DNA from: Paenibacillus terricola
GTDB lineage: Bacteria; Bacillota; Bacilli; Paenibacillales; Paenibacillaceae
Length of the DNA stretch: 64,000 bases
Assembly: GCF_014779765.1 (NCBI RefSeq)
Contig: NZ_JACXZA010000002.1
Location: 760,066 to 824,065, forward strand
Reading direction: 5' to 3'
Below are positions 44,075 to 52,262 of this stretch, in pieces (the stretch's first letter is position 1; each line of letters begins with the position of its first letter). A program made the translations under genes and the position numbers. The notes beneath the pieces were generated by a model that saw only the letters and a list, made by a program, of their open reading frames with translations, had not been told where the DNA came from and did not search any database.

Positions 44075-44110
44075 CTCCATAGTCACTATTAATATTTGCT
44101 CATTGAATCA

Positions 44111-44731
44111 TTAATACGCGATTCCGACGCGAGTACCGATGTACTCCTTCTTAAAGATTTGTTGATACGTGAATTCAGCGGTATCCCCTACCGATATGGA
44201 TACACCGTCTTCCGGCAAGTAGTCCCGCTCAACACGATAGTTGCCGATTGCTTCACCATCTGGCAGATAGGTTGGGCATACAATCGTCCAGTCCAAATTA
44301 GAGGCATTAAGCATTTCATAAACACGCTGATGCTCTTCCGCTGCTGTTGTACTTCGACGTCTGGACTCCGAGGATTGATACCGATACAGTTCGGGCTCCA
44401 CTCGACTTTGCAGGATGCCTGCTGTTCCCACAGTGACGATTCGTTTTATTCCTTGCAAGTTCATCTCATCGATAATGATTTTCATGAATTCGGATAACGT
44501 GGTTGTACCATCTGTCCCTAACGCACTAATGACAACGTCAGCCTCGCGAATAGCCTGGGAGACATCCTCTCTGTTCCTTGCATTTCCTTGAATTAAAGTC
44601 AACCTGCGATCCATAAACAAAACCTTATCAGGCTGCCTGACTAATGCGGTGACTTCATGTCCGTCGTGAAGCGCTTGGTTGACGATGACGCTTCCTACAC
44701 GACCTGTCGCACCTAGGATAAATATTCTCAT
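44111..44731 (-). CDS. NAD(P)H-binding SDR-like protein (atypical short-chain, NmrA-like)
   Basis: The 206-residue protein starts at ATG 44731, 7 bases after AGGAGG. It has the Rossmann motif ILGATGRVGSVIV (residues 3-15), then TALVRQPDKV and VISALGTDG, typical of atypical SDRs that bind NAD(P) but often lack the catalytic Tyr-x3-Lys. Likely a redox-state sensor or flavin/NADPH reductase-like enzyme of unknown substrate. It is divergent from the small membrane protein at 44837. Confidence 0.88.
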   Translation of the reverse strand: MRIFILGATGRVGSVIVNQALHDGHEVTALVRQPDKVLFMDRRLTLIQGNARNREDVSQAIREADVVISALGTDGTTTLSEFMKIIIDEMNLQGIKRIVTVGTAGILQSRVEPELYRYQSSESRRRSTTAAEEHQRVYEMLNASNLDWTIVCPTYLPDGEAIGNYRVERDYLPEDGVSISVGDTAEFTYQQIFKKEYIGTRVGIAY

Positions 44732-44836
44732 GGAAGATCCTCCTGATGAATAATTTGCCAATGCTGTATGGAGATAAATAAGTTGCTCTGAGGAAACATT
44801 ATCGGTATGACGCAAAATTAATGGAGGAGTGCAGCA

Positions 44837-45184
44837 ATGTCATACGTGTACAGCTTCTTACTCGTCTTAATCGGTTTATTCGCTGCGAACTTCATATTCT
44901 CCTATCAGAGCAAGCATATCGATCCCGACTTCTGGACGACGGTTAAGTTTCAATTATTGATGCTTCCCTTCTTCTTTGGAGCCAACCTTGCAATTGGATT
45001 TGGTGTGAAATTCGGTTTCAAAGCACTAGGAAATCTCAGTTATGTACTCGCTGTATCCAAAGGACTGGAGCTGCTCATCTCACTCCTGCTCGGGTATCTC
45101 TTCTTCAAAGAAACGCCAAGCTGGAAAACCGCAATAGGTTTCGGTTGCGTCCTCGTAGGGTTCGTAATTGCAAAGATCAAGTAA
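44837..45184 (+). CDS. Small four-helix membrane protein, EamA/SMR-like
   Basis: The 115-residue protein starts at ATG 44837 after GGAGG. Four hydrophobic helices are seen, the last pair being GNLSYVLAVSKGLELLISLLLGYLFFKE and TAIGFGCVLVGFVIAKIK. The KE(T/x)PSWKTAIGFGCVLVG end is the EamA half-unit pattern found in one-module DMT-superfamily proteins. It may be a multidrug or metabolite exporter that works as a dimer. It overlaps the convergent PAP2 gene by 8 bases. Confidence 0.82.
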   Translation: MSYVYSFLLVLIGLFAANFIFSYQSKHIDPDFWTTVKFQLLMLPFFFGANLAIGFGVKFGFKALGNLSYVLAVSKGLELLISLLLGYLFFKETPSWKTAIGFGCVLVGFVIAKIK

Positions 45185-45839
45185 CAATCTTGCTTCTAAA
45201 CTTTCTCGACTGCCACCGTTTCTCTAGAAATCGTTCGTATGATCCAATACTTGCCGTTATCCATGCGGCCGAAATCACATAACCACCTACGACATCGCTT
45301 GGGTAGTGAACGCCAAGATAAATCCGACTGATTCCAATCATCAGGATCATCACAATTCCTATTGTTACAATTGTAACGCGAAGCCAAGCATATCGTGCAT
45401 GCTTCCACAAGAAATAAATCGTAATTCCGTAAAACGTGAAGGCAGCCATGGAGTGTCCACTCGGAAAGCTGTAGCCAGAAGCCTGTACAATCCGGTGAAT
45501 GTCTGGTCGTGCCCGATGGAAAATCATTTTGAGCACAAGGTTCAGAAGCCCTGAACCAACGATAATGCCAACGTAGAAAATTAGCTCTCGGCGATATCCG
45601 ATTATTAACAGCATGAACACAATCAACAACGTGATAATACTTATGCACAAGCCAGAGCCAACAAATGTGAATCCCTTCATCACTGCGGTTGAAGTCGGTG
45701 AATATAGGCGTGATACGAGTGTAATCAGCCTGTCATCGAATCCATGAATTTGCTTCCTGCTTATTAATAAAGCAAGAATCAGAAATACGCCTAGTAACAA
45801 GAACGCGAAGGAAAGCATTCGAAATAAAACCTTGTTCAA
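45177..45839 (-). CDS. PAP2-family membrane phosphatase
   Basis: The protein is about 220 residues long. The longest frame starts at GTG 45875, which lies in the U run of the preceding terminator and has no ribosome site; TTG 45839 or ATG 45818 is more likely. Six membrane helices carry the three PAP2 motifs: K-x6-RP as KMIFHRARPD, PSGH as SFPSGHSM, and SR-x5-H-x3-D as SRIYLGVHYPSD. Such enzymes dephosphorylate undecaprenyl pyrophosphate or phosphatidylglycerophosphate outside the membrane; which one cannot be told. Confidence 0.92.
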   Translation of the reverse strand: MNKVLFRMLSFAFLLLGVFLILALLISRKQIHGFDDRLITLVSRLYSPTSTAVMKGFTFVGSGLCISIITLLIVFMLLIIGYRRELIFYVGIIVGSGLLNLVLKMIFHRARPDIHRIVQASGYSFPSGHSMAAFTFYGITIYFLWKHARYAWLRVTIVTIGIVMILMIGISRIYLGVHYPSDVVGGYVISAAWITASIGSYERFLEKRWQSRKFRSKIVT

Positions 45840-45874
45840 GCAAGCTTCACTCTCTTCCTCTGACCTGGTTAGCA

Positions 45875-45901
45875 CAAAAGGTCCGCCGTAAATCGGCGGA
45901 C
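45875..45901 (-). terminator. Terminator after the methyltransferase gene
   Basis: GTCCGCCG and CGGCGGAC pair perfectly around TAAAT, followed on the minus strand by CTTTTGT. Confidence 0.8.
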
Positions 45902-45961
45902 GTAATTCTAGTCTGGGTATAGATGGGTGAAGTCATACATACGATGATTTCGTGTATTACC

Positions 45962-46765
45962 TTATGACAGCCGATGAGCAGTAATAATAAACGTCTTCGG
46001 GATACCTCGATCATAATCTTCTGAGGACTGATTAGGCAACTCTACAAGCGATTTAATTTGAAAACCTGTATTTGCGATGGCGGTGACAATCTCCCCCAGT
46101 GTCCATTTGCGAAGTTTGACTGTGAGTGTGCGCTTCTCGCCTTGATCCAAATATTTGGTGAAAGCGATCTCCTTCTCCTCGATCGTCGTATCAAAGTAAT
46201 CACCCGTCACCTTATGCTTACGGATGTTGGCAGTCGTTCCTCTAGATGAGATTAGTTTAGTCGTTACGGGATGAAAATCTTGCAGCACAAGCTTACCGCC
46301 TGGTCTAAGCAGCTCTTGTGCGACTTGGAACAGTGCGTGCAAATCCAAGAAATAATGGACAATGCCATGCTCTAAATAGACGATATCAAATTGACCGCAA
46401 CGCATCTCCTCTGGAAGCTGGAGAACGTTTGAAACGACATACTGAAGGGGCACGCCGGCCGCTTCAGCTAGCTCCTTAGCATATTTCTCATTCTCTTCCG
46501 AGAAATCGACGACCGTCACATTCGCCCCCAGCAGCGCTAATGCGACTGCTTTATTGCCATTGGAGCCAAGCAAGTTAGCGATTTTCTTGTTCGATATCTC
46601 CCCCATATAGTCAATCACCTTGCCGACTCTCTTAACGGGATCATACATTAGCTTCTGAGCAGCTTCTGCGGGTGTACCGAATCGGTTTACCCATGCTTCG
46701 TATGCATTGCTGTTCAATGATTGCTTATTACGCTGCGAAACGTTCAACGCCGACACCACCATCAC
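45962..46765 (-). CDS. Class I SAM-dependent methyltransferase
   Basis: The 267-residue protein has the SAM fold: motif I IANLLGSNGNKAVALALLGANVTVVDFSEEN in parts (about 60-90), QYVVSNVLQLPEE (motif II), FDIVYLEHGIVHYFLD and LLRPGGKLVLQDFHPV (about 155-170). A C-terminal beta extension is normal for small-molecule methyltransferases. The substrate is not known. The start is uncertain: GTG 46765 has no clear ribosome site, and ATG 46762 follows at once. Confidence 0.88.
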   Translation of the reverse strand: MMVVSALNVSQRNKQSLNSNAYEAWVNRFGTPAEAAQKLMYDPVKRVGKVIDYMGEISNKKIANLLGSNGNKAVALALLGANVTVVDFSEENEKYAKELAEAAGVPLQYVVSNVLQLPEEMRCGQFDIVYLEHGIVHYFLDLHALFQVAQELLRPGGKLVLQDFHPVTTKLISSRGTTANIRKHKVTGDYFDTTIEEKEIAFTKYLDQGEKRTLTVKLRKWTLGEIVTAIANTGFQIKSLVELPNQSSEDYDRGIPKTFIITAHRLS

Positions 46766-46977
46766 ATAGTTGTAAACTCACAATGCAATAGACACCGATG
46801 ATGGGTAAAAAGCCACAAGCTCTTCAAAATAACATTTTCTTCTACAGGAGATAATACGAAACGACACCTCTTGTCGTTGGCTAAACTTGACTATGGACAG
46901 GAACATGATAAAATTTAATTACTTAATTGTTTTAAGTAAGTAGATTTAAAAACATCAGATGAAAGAAGGTCTTTAAG

Positions 46978-47316
46978 ATGAAATGGAATGAAATAACGAC
47001 TCTTGAAGAGTGGAATGATATCGTAGCTAAATCGACCGAACGCGGCCAAGTTATTTTGAAACACAGTACGACTTGCCCTGTGAGCGCGAATGCGCTTCGC
47101 GAGTACGAAGAGTACTTGAAGGCATCGCCTAATCAAGACGTGGACTACACGCTCGTTAAGGTAATCGAATCCCGTCCGATATCGAACCAGATCGCCGAGG
47201 ATCTGAATGTGAAGCACGAATCCCCACAAGTCATCTACGTTAAGGATAAAGAAAAGTATTGGGCAACATCCCACTGGTCGATTACGAAAGCTCATATGAC
47301 AGCGGTATTGGACTAA
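46978..47316 (+). CDS. ytxJ: Monothiol bacilliredoxin YtxJ (BrxC)
   Basis: The 112-residue protein starts at ATG 46978 after GAAAGAAGG. It is a thioredoxin-like fold with one active cysteine in T-T-C-P-V-S (Cys33), followed by the family ending ESPQVIYVKDKEKYWATSHWSIT. These proteins remove bacillithiol from mixed disulfides; their presence implies the organism makes bacillithiol. A strong terminator follows. Confidence 0.95.
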   Translation: MKWNEITTLEEWNDIVAKSTERGQVILKHSTTCPVSANALREYEEYLKASPNQDVDYTLVKVIESRPISNQIAEDLNVKHESPQVIYVKDKEKYWATSHWSITKAHMTAVLD

Positions 47317-47333
47317 ATCCGTAACGCAAATAT

Positions 47334-47372
47334 AAGGACACCTTCTCTTCATCGGAGAAGGTGTCCTTTTTT
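47334..47372 (+). terminator. Terminator after ytxJ
   Basis: AAGGACACCTTCTC and GAGAAGGTGTCCTT form a perfect 14-bp stem, followed by TTTT. Confidence 0.92.
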
Positions 47373-47494
47373 ACATCGTATTGCCTCGCACAATCTGGAA
47401 CTATAGGAATCAACTCACATACATAGACAAGCGGGTTACAGCGGATTTTAACCTGTGGGGAAAACAAAATATAAGTTGAGGGAGACATGGTTAA

Positions 47495-47830
47495 GTGAAA
47501 AAACTCGTTGCTGCAATTCTATCCGCTTGTGTGATGCTTTCTGCAGTTTCTGCTGTATCGGCCGCTCCAGTGACGGAGCATGAGAAGAAAGTTCATGGGA
47601 AAGTAGCTCATGAGAAAAAAATGCATGCCAAAGAAGTGAAGAAGCACGCTAAAAAAGTGCATGCGAAAAGCATTCATAAAAAATCCTTGCAAGCAAAAAG
47701 CCTTCATGGAAAGAAAATTCATGCACAAAGCTTGCATGCCAAGAGCTTGAAAGCAAAAAGCCTGAAAGCAAAGGCTACAACCCCAATGCCTAAAACGGGT
47801 TATGGCGGCGCCAGCGAGCAAACTGAATAG
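47495..47830 (+). CDS. Exported Lys/His-rich five-residue-repeat protein with C-terminal MPKTG motif
   Basis: The 111-residue protein starts at GTG 47495 after GAGGGAG. A Sec signal (1-24, cleavage near VSAA) precedes about twelve tandem five-residue units from residue 30 to 94: EKKVH, GKVAH, EKKMH, AKEVK, AKKVH, AKSIH, KKSLQ, AKSLH, GKKIH, AQSLH, AKSLK, AKSLK. The consensus is A-K-S-L-H. The C-terminus reads TTPMPKTGYGGASEQTE, with an LPxTG-like MPKTG (98-102) but no hydrophobic segment or basic tail behind it. The sortase gene 53 bases downstream suggests an enzyme-substrate pair. The mature part is very basic and His-rich and could bind metal, wall polymer or DNA; its function is unknown. 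Confidence 0.85.
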   Translation: MKKLVAAILSACVMLSAVSAVSAAPVTEHEKKVHGKVAHEKKMHAKEVKKHAKKVHAKSIHKKSLQAKSLHGKKIHAQSLHAKSLKAKSLKAKATTPMPKTGYGGASEQTE

Positions 47831-47836
47831 AGGAGC

Positions 47837-47872
47837 AAGAATAGAGTGAACTTCCCAGTTCACTCTATTCTT
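47837..47872 (+). terminator. Hairpin between the repeat protein and the sortase
   Basis: AAGAATAGAGTGAACT and AGTTCACTCTATTCTT pair perfectly (16 bp) around TCCC. What follows is TTAAATTC, not a full U run, so it may be a partial terminator or an mRNA-stabilising barrier that sets the ratio of the two products. Confidence 0.65.
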
Positions 47873-47883
47873 AAATTCATGAC

Positions 47884-48546
47884 ATGAAGTTAATGAAATT
47901 CGCATTACTCTTTATGTTATCCATTGTTATGATTACGACATCATCTTGTTCGATGAAACCTGAAACGCCAGAGCGACAACAGGTCAAACCACCCGATAGT
48001 AAATCACAACCCAGTAAAAAATCTGTGACTCCTTCGGGATACTTACCGCCAAAACCATTACAAACAAAGCAAGAGCCACTTCGCAGTTCTCAGCCGTTAG
48101 CGAAGCCTTTGGAGCTATCCATACCAGCCATTCATGTTCAGGCTGAGATCGAACCTGTCAAATTTCAAGAAAACGGCCAGATGGGAGTTCCAACCCGCTT
48201 AGATCGCGTTGGAGTACTTCAGCCAGGCGTTAATCCAGGCGAACAAGGCAACGCCATTATGGATGGCCATGTAGACAGCCGTACGGGCCCTGCCGTATTT
48301 TTTCGGTTGAAGCGTCTTAAATCTGGTGATTCAATCCTAATAAAGGATAAACAAGGACAACAATTGACATACATCGTGGAAACGGTTGAGGCCTTTAAGA
48401 CAGAGGAAGCTCCAATAGCGCGCATCTTTGGTCCAACAACTGATTATCGCCTTAATCTAATTACATGCACAGGCAAATTCAGCAGATCCAAAAGAGAGCA
48501 TGAAATGCGTCTGGTCGTATTTGCCAAACTAAAACACTTAAGCTAG
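47884..48546 (+). CDS. Class F-like sortase (transpeptidase)
   Basis: The 220-residue protein has an N-terminal hydrophobic segment (about 5-20; a near-lipobox TTSSC may lipid-anchor it), a Pro/Lys/Ser-rich stalk (about 25-75) and a sortase domain. The catalytic triad is seen as His in NAIMDGHVDS (about 122), Cys in LNLITCTGKF (about 197) and Arg in the C-terminal HEMRLVVFA strand. This is the short domain typical of class F sortases. No ribosome site is seen before ATG 47884 and the ATG at 47893 is no better, so translation may be weak or depend on the upstream gene. The probable substrate is the neighbour ending in MPKTG. Confidence 0.88.
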   Translation: MKLMKFALLFMLSIVMITTSSCSMKPETPERQQVKPPDSKSQPSKKSVTPSGYLPPKPLQTKQEPLRSSQPLAKPLELSIPAIHVQAEIEPVKFQENGQMGVPTRLDRVGVLQPGVNPGEQGNAIMDGHVDSRTGPAVFFRLKRLKSGDSILIKDKQGQQLTYIVETVEAFKTEEAPIARIFGPTTDYRLNLITCTGKFSRSKREHEMRLVVFAKLKHLS

Positions 48547-48561
48547 TTGATTGAAAAAACA

Positions 48562-48605
48562 AAGAGCGTCACAACATGGTTATCATTGTGCGACGCTCTT
48601 GCTTT
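48562..48605 (+). terminator. Terminator after the sortase gene
   Basis: AAGAGCGTC and GACGCTCTT pair, with ACAA/TTGT inside and an internal loop, followed by GCTTTT. It stands between convergent genes. Confidence 0.82.
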
Positions 48606-48633
48606 TCAGACAGAGTATTAATGAATAGAGCCC

Positions 48634-50640
48634 TTAGTCCATCTCTTCTTCCGTTAGGCTCGCTTCCATCGTGTTAATGAAGAATCTTAGATGGTTCACC
48701 ATGCTTAGCGTAACTTCACCACTCGCGTACATCTCCTGCAGCGCATCGCGCTCCATCTGAATGGCCTTGCGCTCCCATTCATTCTTCTCGCGCTGAAACT
48801 CCTCGTCGTTGTGCATGGTAGCGTTCAGACTCAGGTTCGCGCGTCGAATGCCTTCCTGGTAGTGCTGTATCACTGCAGTGCATGCCCGGTTATCTGTCTC
48901 CCTCATGTTCACCTGCAGTTCGTTAATAGCAACTCTTGATGTCTTCATCCGCAATTCTCGGATCGCTTCGATGTCAGCCGCAGACCAACTGGCGTCTCTG
49001 CCACTTGTGATTCGTTTCCAGACTTGTTTGAGGGCAAGACGAAGCGAATAGAACACAGCAATAGATCGGTTCGCAAGGATCGATTCGGTTCGGGACAAGA
49101 TCGATTCGAAGCGCTTCGCCGTATCTGCCGCTACTTCACCTTGTTCAACGAGTCTGGCTGCCTCTTCTCGCTCAGCCTGTATGGCGAACAGCCATCGGTC
49201 GCAGACATCAGCGCGCATCTCGCGATTAAAGCCTTGCTCCGAATGAATCTGGCGCAGCTTCTGTCCGTAATCACCGAGGACGGCAGCAATGACCGCACGA
49301 TTGTCATCGGTTATTTCATCCTTCAATGCTCTTGCAGCCTTCTCCAGGATCCGAATCTGTGCTTGATGCTCGGTAAGATGCTTGTGCTCCACCCCCTCCC
49401 CATCTTGCTTCTTGGACAGAAGCGGCAGCACGATACTTGCTACAAGCAGGGTCGCAAGGATAACACCTGCCGAGAGGAAAATGATAAGATCCCGCTCAGG
49501 AAACGGACTTCCATCTTTCAGTACAAGCGGAATCGAGAATGCGCCTGCGAGCGTAACCGCTCCCCGGACACCTGACAGTGTCGTCAAGAGCGTAGAATGA
49601 AGACGTTCCCGAGTGGTGCTGCTCACACCTTCCATTACAGAGAAGATGTACACCCACACGAACCGCAGCGCATACAACGCAAGAGTAATAATGAGCACAT
49701 ATCCGATTGCTTGCGCATTATTGAAGTGCGGATCTTCCCAGATAATTTCCGTAACATGCGGAATTTGCAGGCCAAGCATTAGAAACACTAGACCGTTCAG
49801 GATAAAAAGAATAACCGACCACGTACTGGACGATACCACTTGCAGTTTCGTGGCGTACGGCTCCAGACGATCTTTCGCGACGGCATGGAATATCCCGCCC
49901 GCTACAACAGCAAGGATGCCGGATACACCTATTTCCTCAGCCAACATGTAGATGACGAATGGCGTTAGAATCTGAATAAGCATATGCATCGTCGCATCTT
50001 CAATCCCGAGTCTCCGCAAGAAGGAACGAATTGCAATGAACACCAATGACAGCACAATACCGGCCAATACACCGCCAAGCGCAATGACGATGAAACTCCA
50101 GCTAGCTGTTGCAAGCGAGAATACACCCGTAACCGTTGCAGCGACAGCGAACTTGAATGCAACGAGACCAGACGCATCGTTCATCAACGCCTCGCCTTCC
50201 AAAAGTCGCAGAATCCCCTTCGGCAGATTGATTCGTCCGGACAGCGCACTCACAGCCACTGCATCGGTCGGTGACAAAATCGCCGCGAGCGCGAATGCCG
50301 CTGACAGCGGTATGGACGGCAGCATCCAATGGATGCCGTAGCCGCCAACGATCACAGTAACGAAGACGAGTCCTACTGCCAGCAGTAGAATCCAGCCGCG
50401 AAGCTTCCACAATTCTTCCCGCGGTGTACGTTTGCCGTCGTTAAACAGCAATGGAGCGATGAACAGAATGAAGAACAATTCAGGCTCCAGCTCCAACTCA
50501 ATTCCACCAGGCAGCAGTACCAGCAAGGCACCAAGCGCGATCTGGAACAAGGGCACCGGTACAGATGGCACGATACGATTGAATACATTAGAGACAGCAA
50601 TCAGGGCTAGCAACCCTAGGATAAGAAGAAATAACTCCAT
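48634..50640 (-). CDS. CPA1-family Na+/H+ antiporter (NhaP/YvgP type)
   Basis: The 668-residue protein starts at ATG 50640 after AAGGAGGG. About 12 hydrophobic helices occupy residues 1-410, including FILFIAPLLFNDGKR, AAILSPTDAVAVSALSGR (the ion-binding Asp segment) and GEALMNDASGLVAFKFAV (Asn-Asp pair). A cytoplasmic helical domain of about 250 residues follows, longer than in B. subtilis NhaK/NhaG and rich in charged coiled-coil-like stretches. It exchanges cytoplasmic Na+ or K+ for protons and so serves pH and salt homeostasis. It stands alone. Confidence 0.93.
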   Translation of the reverse strand: MELFLLILGLLALIAVSNVFNRIVPSVPVPLFQIALGALLVLLPGGIELELEPELFFILFIAPLLFNDGKRTPREELWKLRGWILLLAVGLVFVTVIVGGYGIHWMLPSIPLSAAFALAAILSPTDAVAVSALSGRINLPKGILRLLEGEALMNDASGLVAFKFAVAATVTGVFSLATASWSFIVIALGGVLAGIVLSLVFIAIRSFLRRLGIEDATMHMLIQILTPFVIYMLAEEIGVSGILAVVAGGIFHAVAKDRLEPYATKLQVVSSSTWSVILFILNGLVFLMLGLQIPHVTEIIWEDPHFNNAQAIGYVLIITLALYALRFVWVYIFSVMEGVSSTTRERLHSTLLTTLSGVRGAVTLAGAFSIPLVLKDGSPFPERDLIIFLSAGVILATLLVASIVLPLLSKKQDGEGVEHKHLTEHQAQIRILEKAARALKDEITDDNRAVIAAVLGDYGQKLRQIHSEQGFNREMRADVCDRWLFAIQAEREEAARLVEQGEVAADTAKRFESILSRTESILANRSIAVFYSLRLALKQVWKRITSGRDASWSAADIEAIRELRMKTSRVAINELQVNMRETDNRACTAVIQHYQEGIRRANLSLNATMHNDEEFQREKNEWERKAIQMERDALQEMYASGEVTLSMVNHLRFFINTMEASLTEEEMD

Positions 50641-50715
50641 AATCCCTCCTTTTAAATCCATTTATGAATGACATATTGTTCCTTAATGTTTCCTATTCGA
50701 TGGACACTATTCGAT

Positions 50716-51075
50716 TTATGTACGCTGTTGAGCTGATTTGCCCTTTAAGCGTTTCCACCGCAAGAAGATCAAATAGTTCTCAAGATCTGTCAGTTCCGCA
50801 TCTGTAAAGTCGGACAAATCGATTCTGCGTCCACCAGTAACCATATAGCGTTCAATGCTGGAAGAGCCCACCAGATCATCCGTCTTCACGCCAAAGTAGC
50901 TCGCTATTAGGATTAAAGTGGCTTGATCCACCTTTGGTTCGGTGCCTTTCTCTATTCGAGTTAGGACTTCGTAGGATACGCCTGTTTTTCCCGCGATTTG
51001 ACCGATCGTTACTCCCTTCTCGGCACGTAATCGTTTCATGTTCGCGGCGATTTGATTGAGATTGTTGGATGGCAT
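50716..51075 (-). CDS. XRE-family helix-turn-helix regulator
   Basis: The 119-residue protein starts at ATG 51075, 7 bases after AGGAGA. Residues 5-62 form a Cro/CI-type helix-turn-helix (IAANMKRLRAEKGVTIGQIAGKTGVSYEVLTRIEKG in parts). A C-terminal segment of about 55 residues ends in a basic LRWKRLKGK stretch and shows no ligand-binding fold. Target unknown; it lies between the antiporter and argC genes on the same strand. Confidence 0.88.
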   Translation of the reverse strand: MPSNNLNQIAANMKRLRAEKGVTIGQIAGKTGVSYEVLTRIEKGTEPKVDQATLILIASYFGVKTDDLVGSSSIERYMVTGGRRIDLSDFTDAELTDLENYLIFLRWKRLKGKSAQQRT

Positions 51076-51210
51076 GTGCAAGTCTCCTGTTAGGTATAAG
51101 TTATGAATGTTGTTTGATATGCAACATCAATATACCATCATCAACTATATTTTTACAGCCATAATATCCCATACAACATAGCAAAGAAGGCGCCTTGTCA
51201 GCGCCCCCTG

Positions 51211-52164
51211 TCATACCTGTAAGGAATAGCGTTCATCGCATCCGAGCATCAAATTCAAGTTCTGTATCGCCGCCCCCGAGGCACCTTTGCCCAGATTGTC
51301 GTAACGCGCCATAATGTTAATTTTATCGTCATGTCCAAATACAAATAAGTCCAGTCGGTTCGTGTTATTGCAAGCTGTAAGGAGGAAATGCCCATCATCT
51401 AGATAAGGCTGTGAATCGTACGGCATTACGCGAACGAACGGTTCGCTTTCATAATATACGGATAGAACCTCGTGGATCTCTTGGGCAGACGAATCTCTCG
51501 GAAGCAGCCTGCTGAACAGAGGGATTGAGGTTGCGATCCCTTGCTTGAAGCTGGCTTTGACAGGTGTAAAGGAAGGTTCATATTCCAACCCCGTCAATAA
51601 TTGCATCTCCGGGATATGCTTATGATTACGCTGTAGCGAATAATGTCTAGGCACGTTGAGTTGTTTCGCGACAGCTAACGCCGGGTTCTCGTACTCCTCG
51701 ATCCCGTTTCTCCCTGCGCCAGAATAACCTGTAATGGAAGTACAGGTTACCGGATAATCACGCGGTACAATGCCAGCATCAATAAGCGGTCTTAAGGATA
51801 AGATCAAACCTGTAGCATGACAGCCTGGAACCGATACTCGTGTTGCGGAATGAATTCGCTCGCGTTGCAGATCAATTTCCGGCAACCCGTATACCCAGTT
51901 CTCGTCGGATCGGAACGCCGTACTCGTATCGATGATTCTAGTGTTCGGATTCGTCACGAGCAATGCCGATTCTCGGGCTGCTTCGTCCGGAAGACAGAGA
52001 AATACGATATCGGCCTCATTGAGAGGTTTCTTTCGTGCTTCCTTATCTTTACGCTTAGAAGAGTCTATGGGTAGAAGTTCGATATCTGAGCGCTGAGCCA
52101 GAGCATCCTGCAGCTTCAAGCCTGTTGTTCCTTCTTGTCCGTCAATAAATACCTTATACCGCAT
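51211..52164 (-). CDS. argC: N-acetyl-gamma-glutamyl-phosphate reductase, type 2
   Basis: The 317-residue enzyme belongs to the shorter AGPR type 2: NADP motif VFIDGQEGTTGLKLQD (residues 5-20), DIVFLCLPDEAARE, the catalytic cysteine in RVSVPGCHATGLILSLRPLID (about 113) and SGAGRNGIEEYENPA. It reduces N-acetylglutamyl phosphate in arginine synthesis. Most Bacillales carry the long type 1 enzyme inside argCJBD; this one stands alone. An ArgR box and promoter lie directly upstream (52183-52239), so it responds to arginine. Confidence 0.95.
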   Translation of the reverse strand: MRYKVFIDGQEGTTGLKLQDALAQRSDIELLPIDSSKRKDKEARKKPLNEADIVFLCLPDEAARESALLVTNPNTRIIDTSTAFRSDENWVYGLPEIDLQRERIHSATRVSVPGCHATGLILSLRPLIDAGIVPRDYPVTCTSITGYSGAGRNGIEEYENPALAVAKQLNVPRHYSLQRNHKHIPEMQLLTGLEYEPSFTPVKASFKQGIATSIPLFSRLLPRDSSAQEIHEVLSVYYESEPFVRVMPYDSQPYLDDGHFLLTACNNTNRLDLFVFGHDDKINIMARYDNLGKGASGAAIQNLNLMLGCDERYSLQV

Positions 52165-52182
52165 GCCGCCCCACCTTTATCG

Positions 52183-52239
52183 ATTGAATATGTATTCATG
52201 CATATGTATAAATATACATAATCATGTTGGGAACGTCAA
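52183..52239 (-). promoter_or_regulatory. argC promoter with two adjoining ArgR (ARG) boxes
   Basis: On the minus strand TTGACG (52239-52234) and TATATT (52216-52211) are 17 bases apart. The distal ARG box TATGTATAttTATACATA (52220-52203) is a perfect palindrome overlapping the -10. The proximal box CATGAATACATATTCAAT (52200-52183) matches 16 of 18 positions of the Bacillus AhrC consensus CATGAATAAAAATKCAAK. Two boxes separated by two bases fit a bound ArgR hexamer and repression by arginine. Confidence 0.88.
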
Positions 52240-52262
52240 TTTCAAATATCGAAAATTCCACC

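Noticed and set aside
47580..47780. Tandem five-residue units of the MPKTG protein as a pentapeptide-repeat (A(D/N)Lxx) fold.
   Set aside because: The small residue and the leucine are three apart (A-x-x-L), not two apart as needed for the quadrilateral beta helix, and lysines fill inward positions.
47580..47790. CRISPR-like or DNA-level repeat in the same region.
   Set aside because: The repetition is 15-base coding periodicity with variable bases and no spacers; it reflects the protein repeats.
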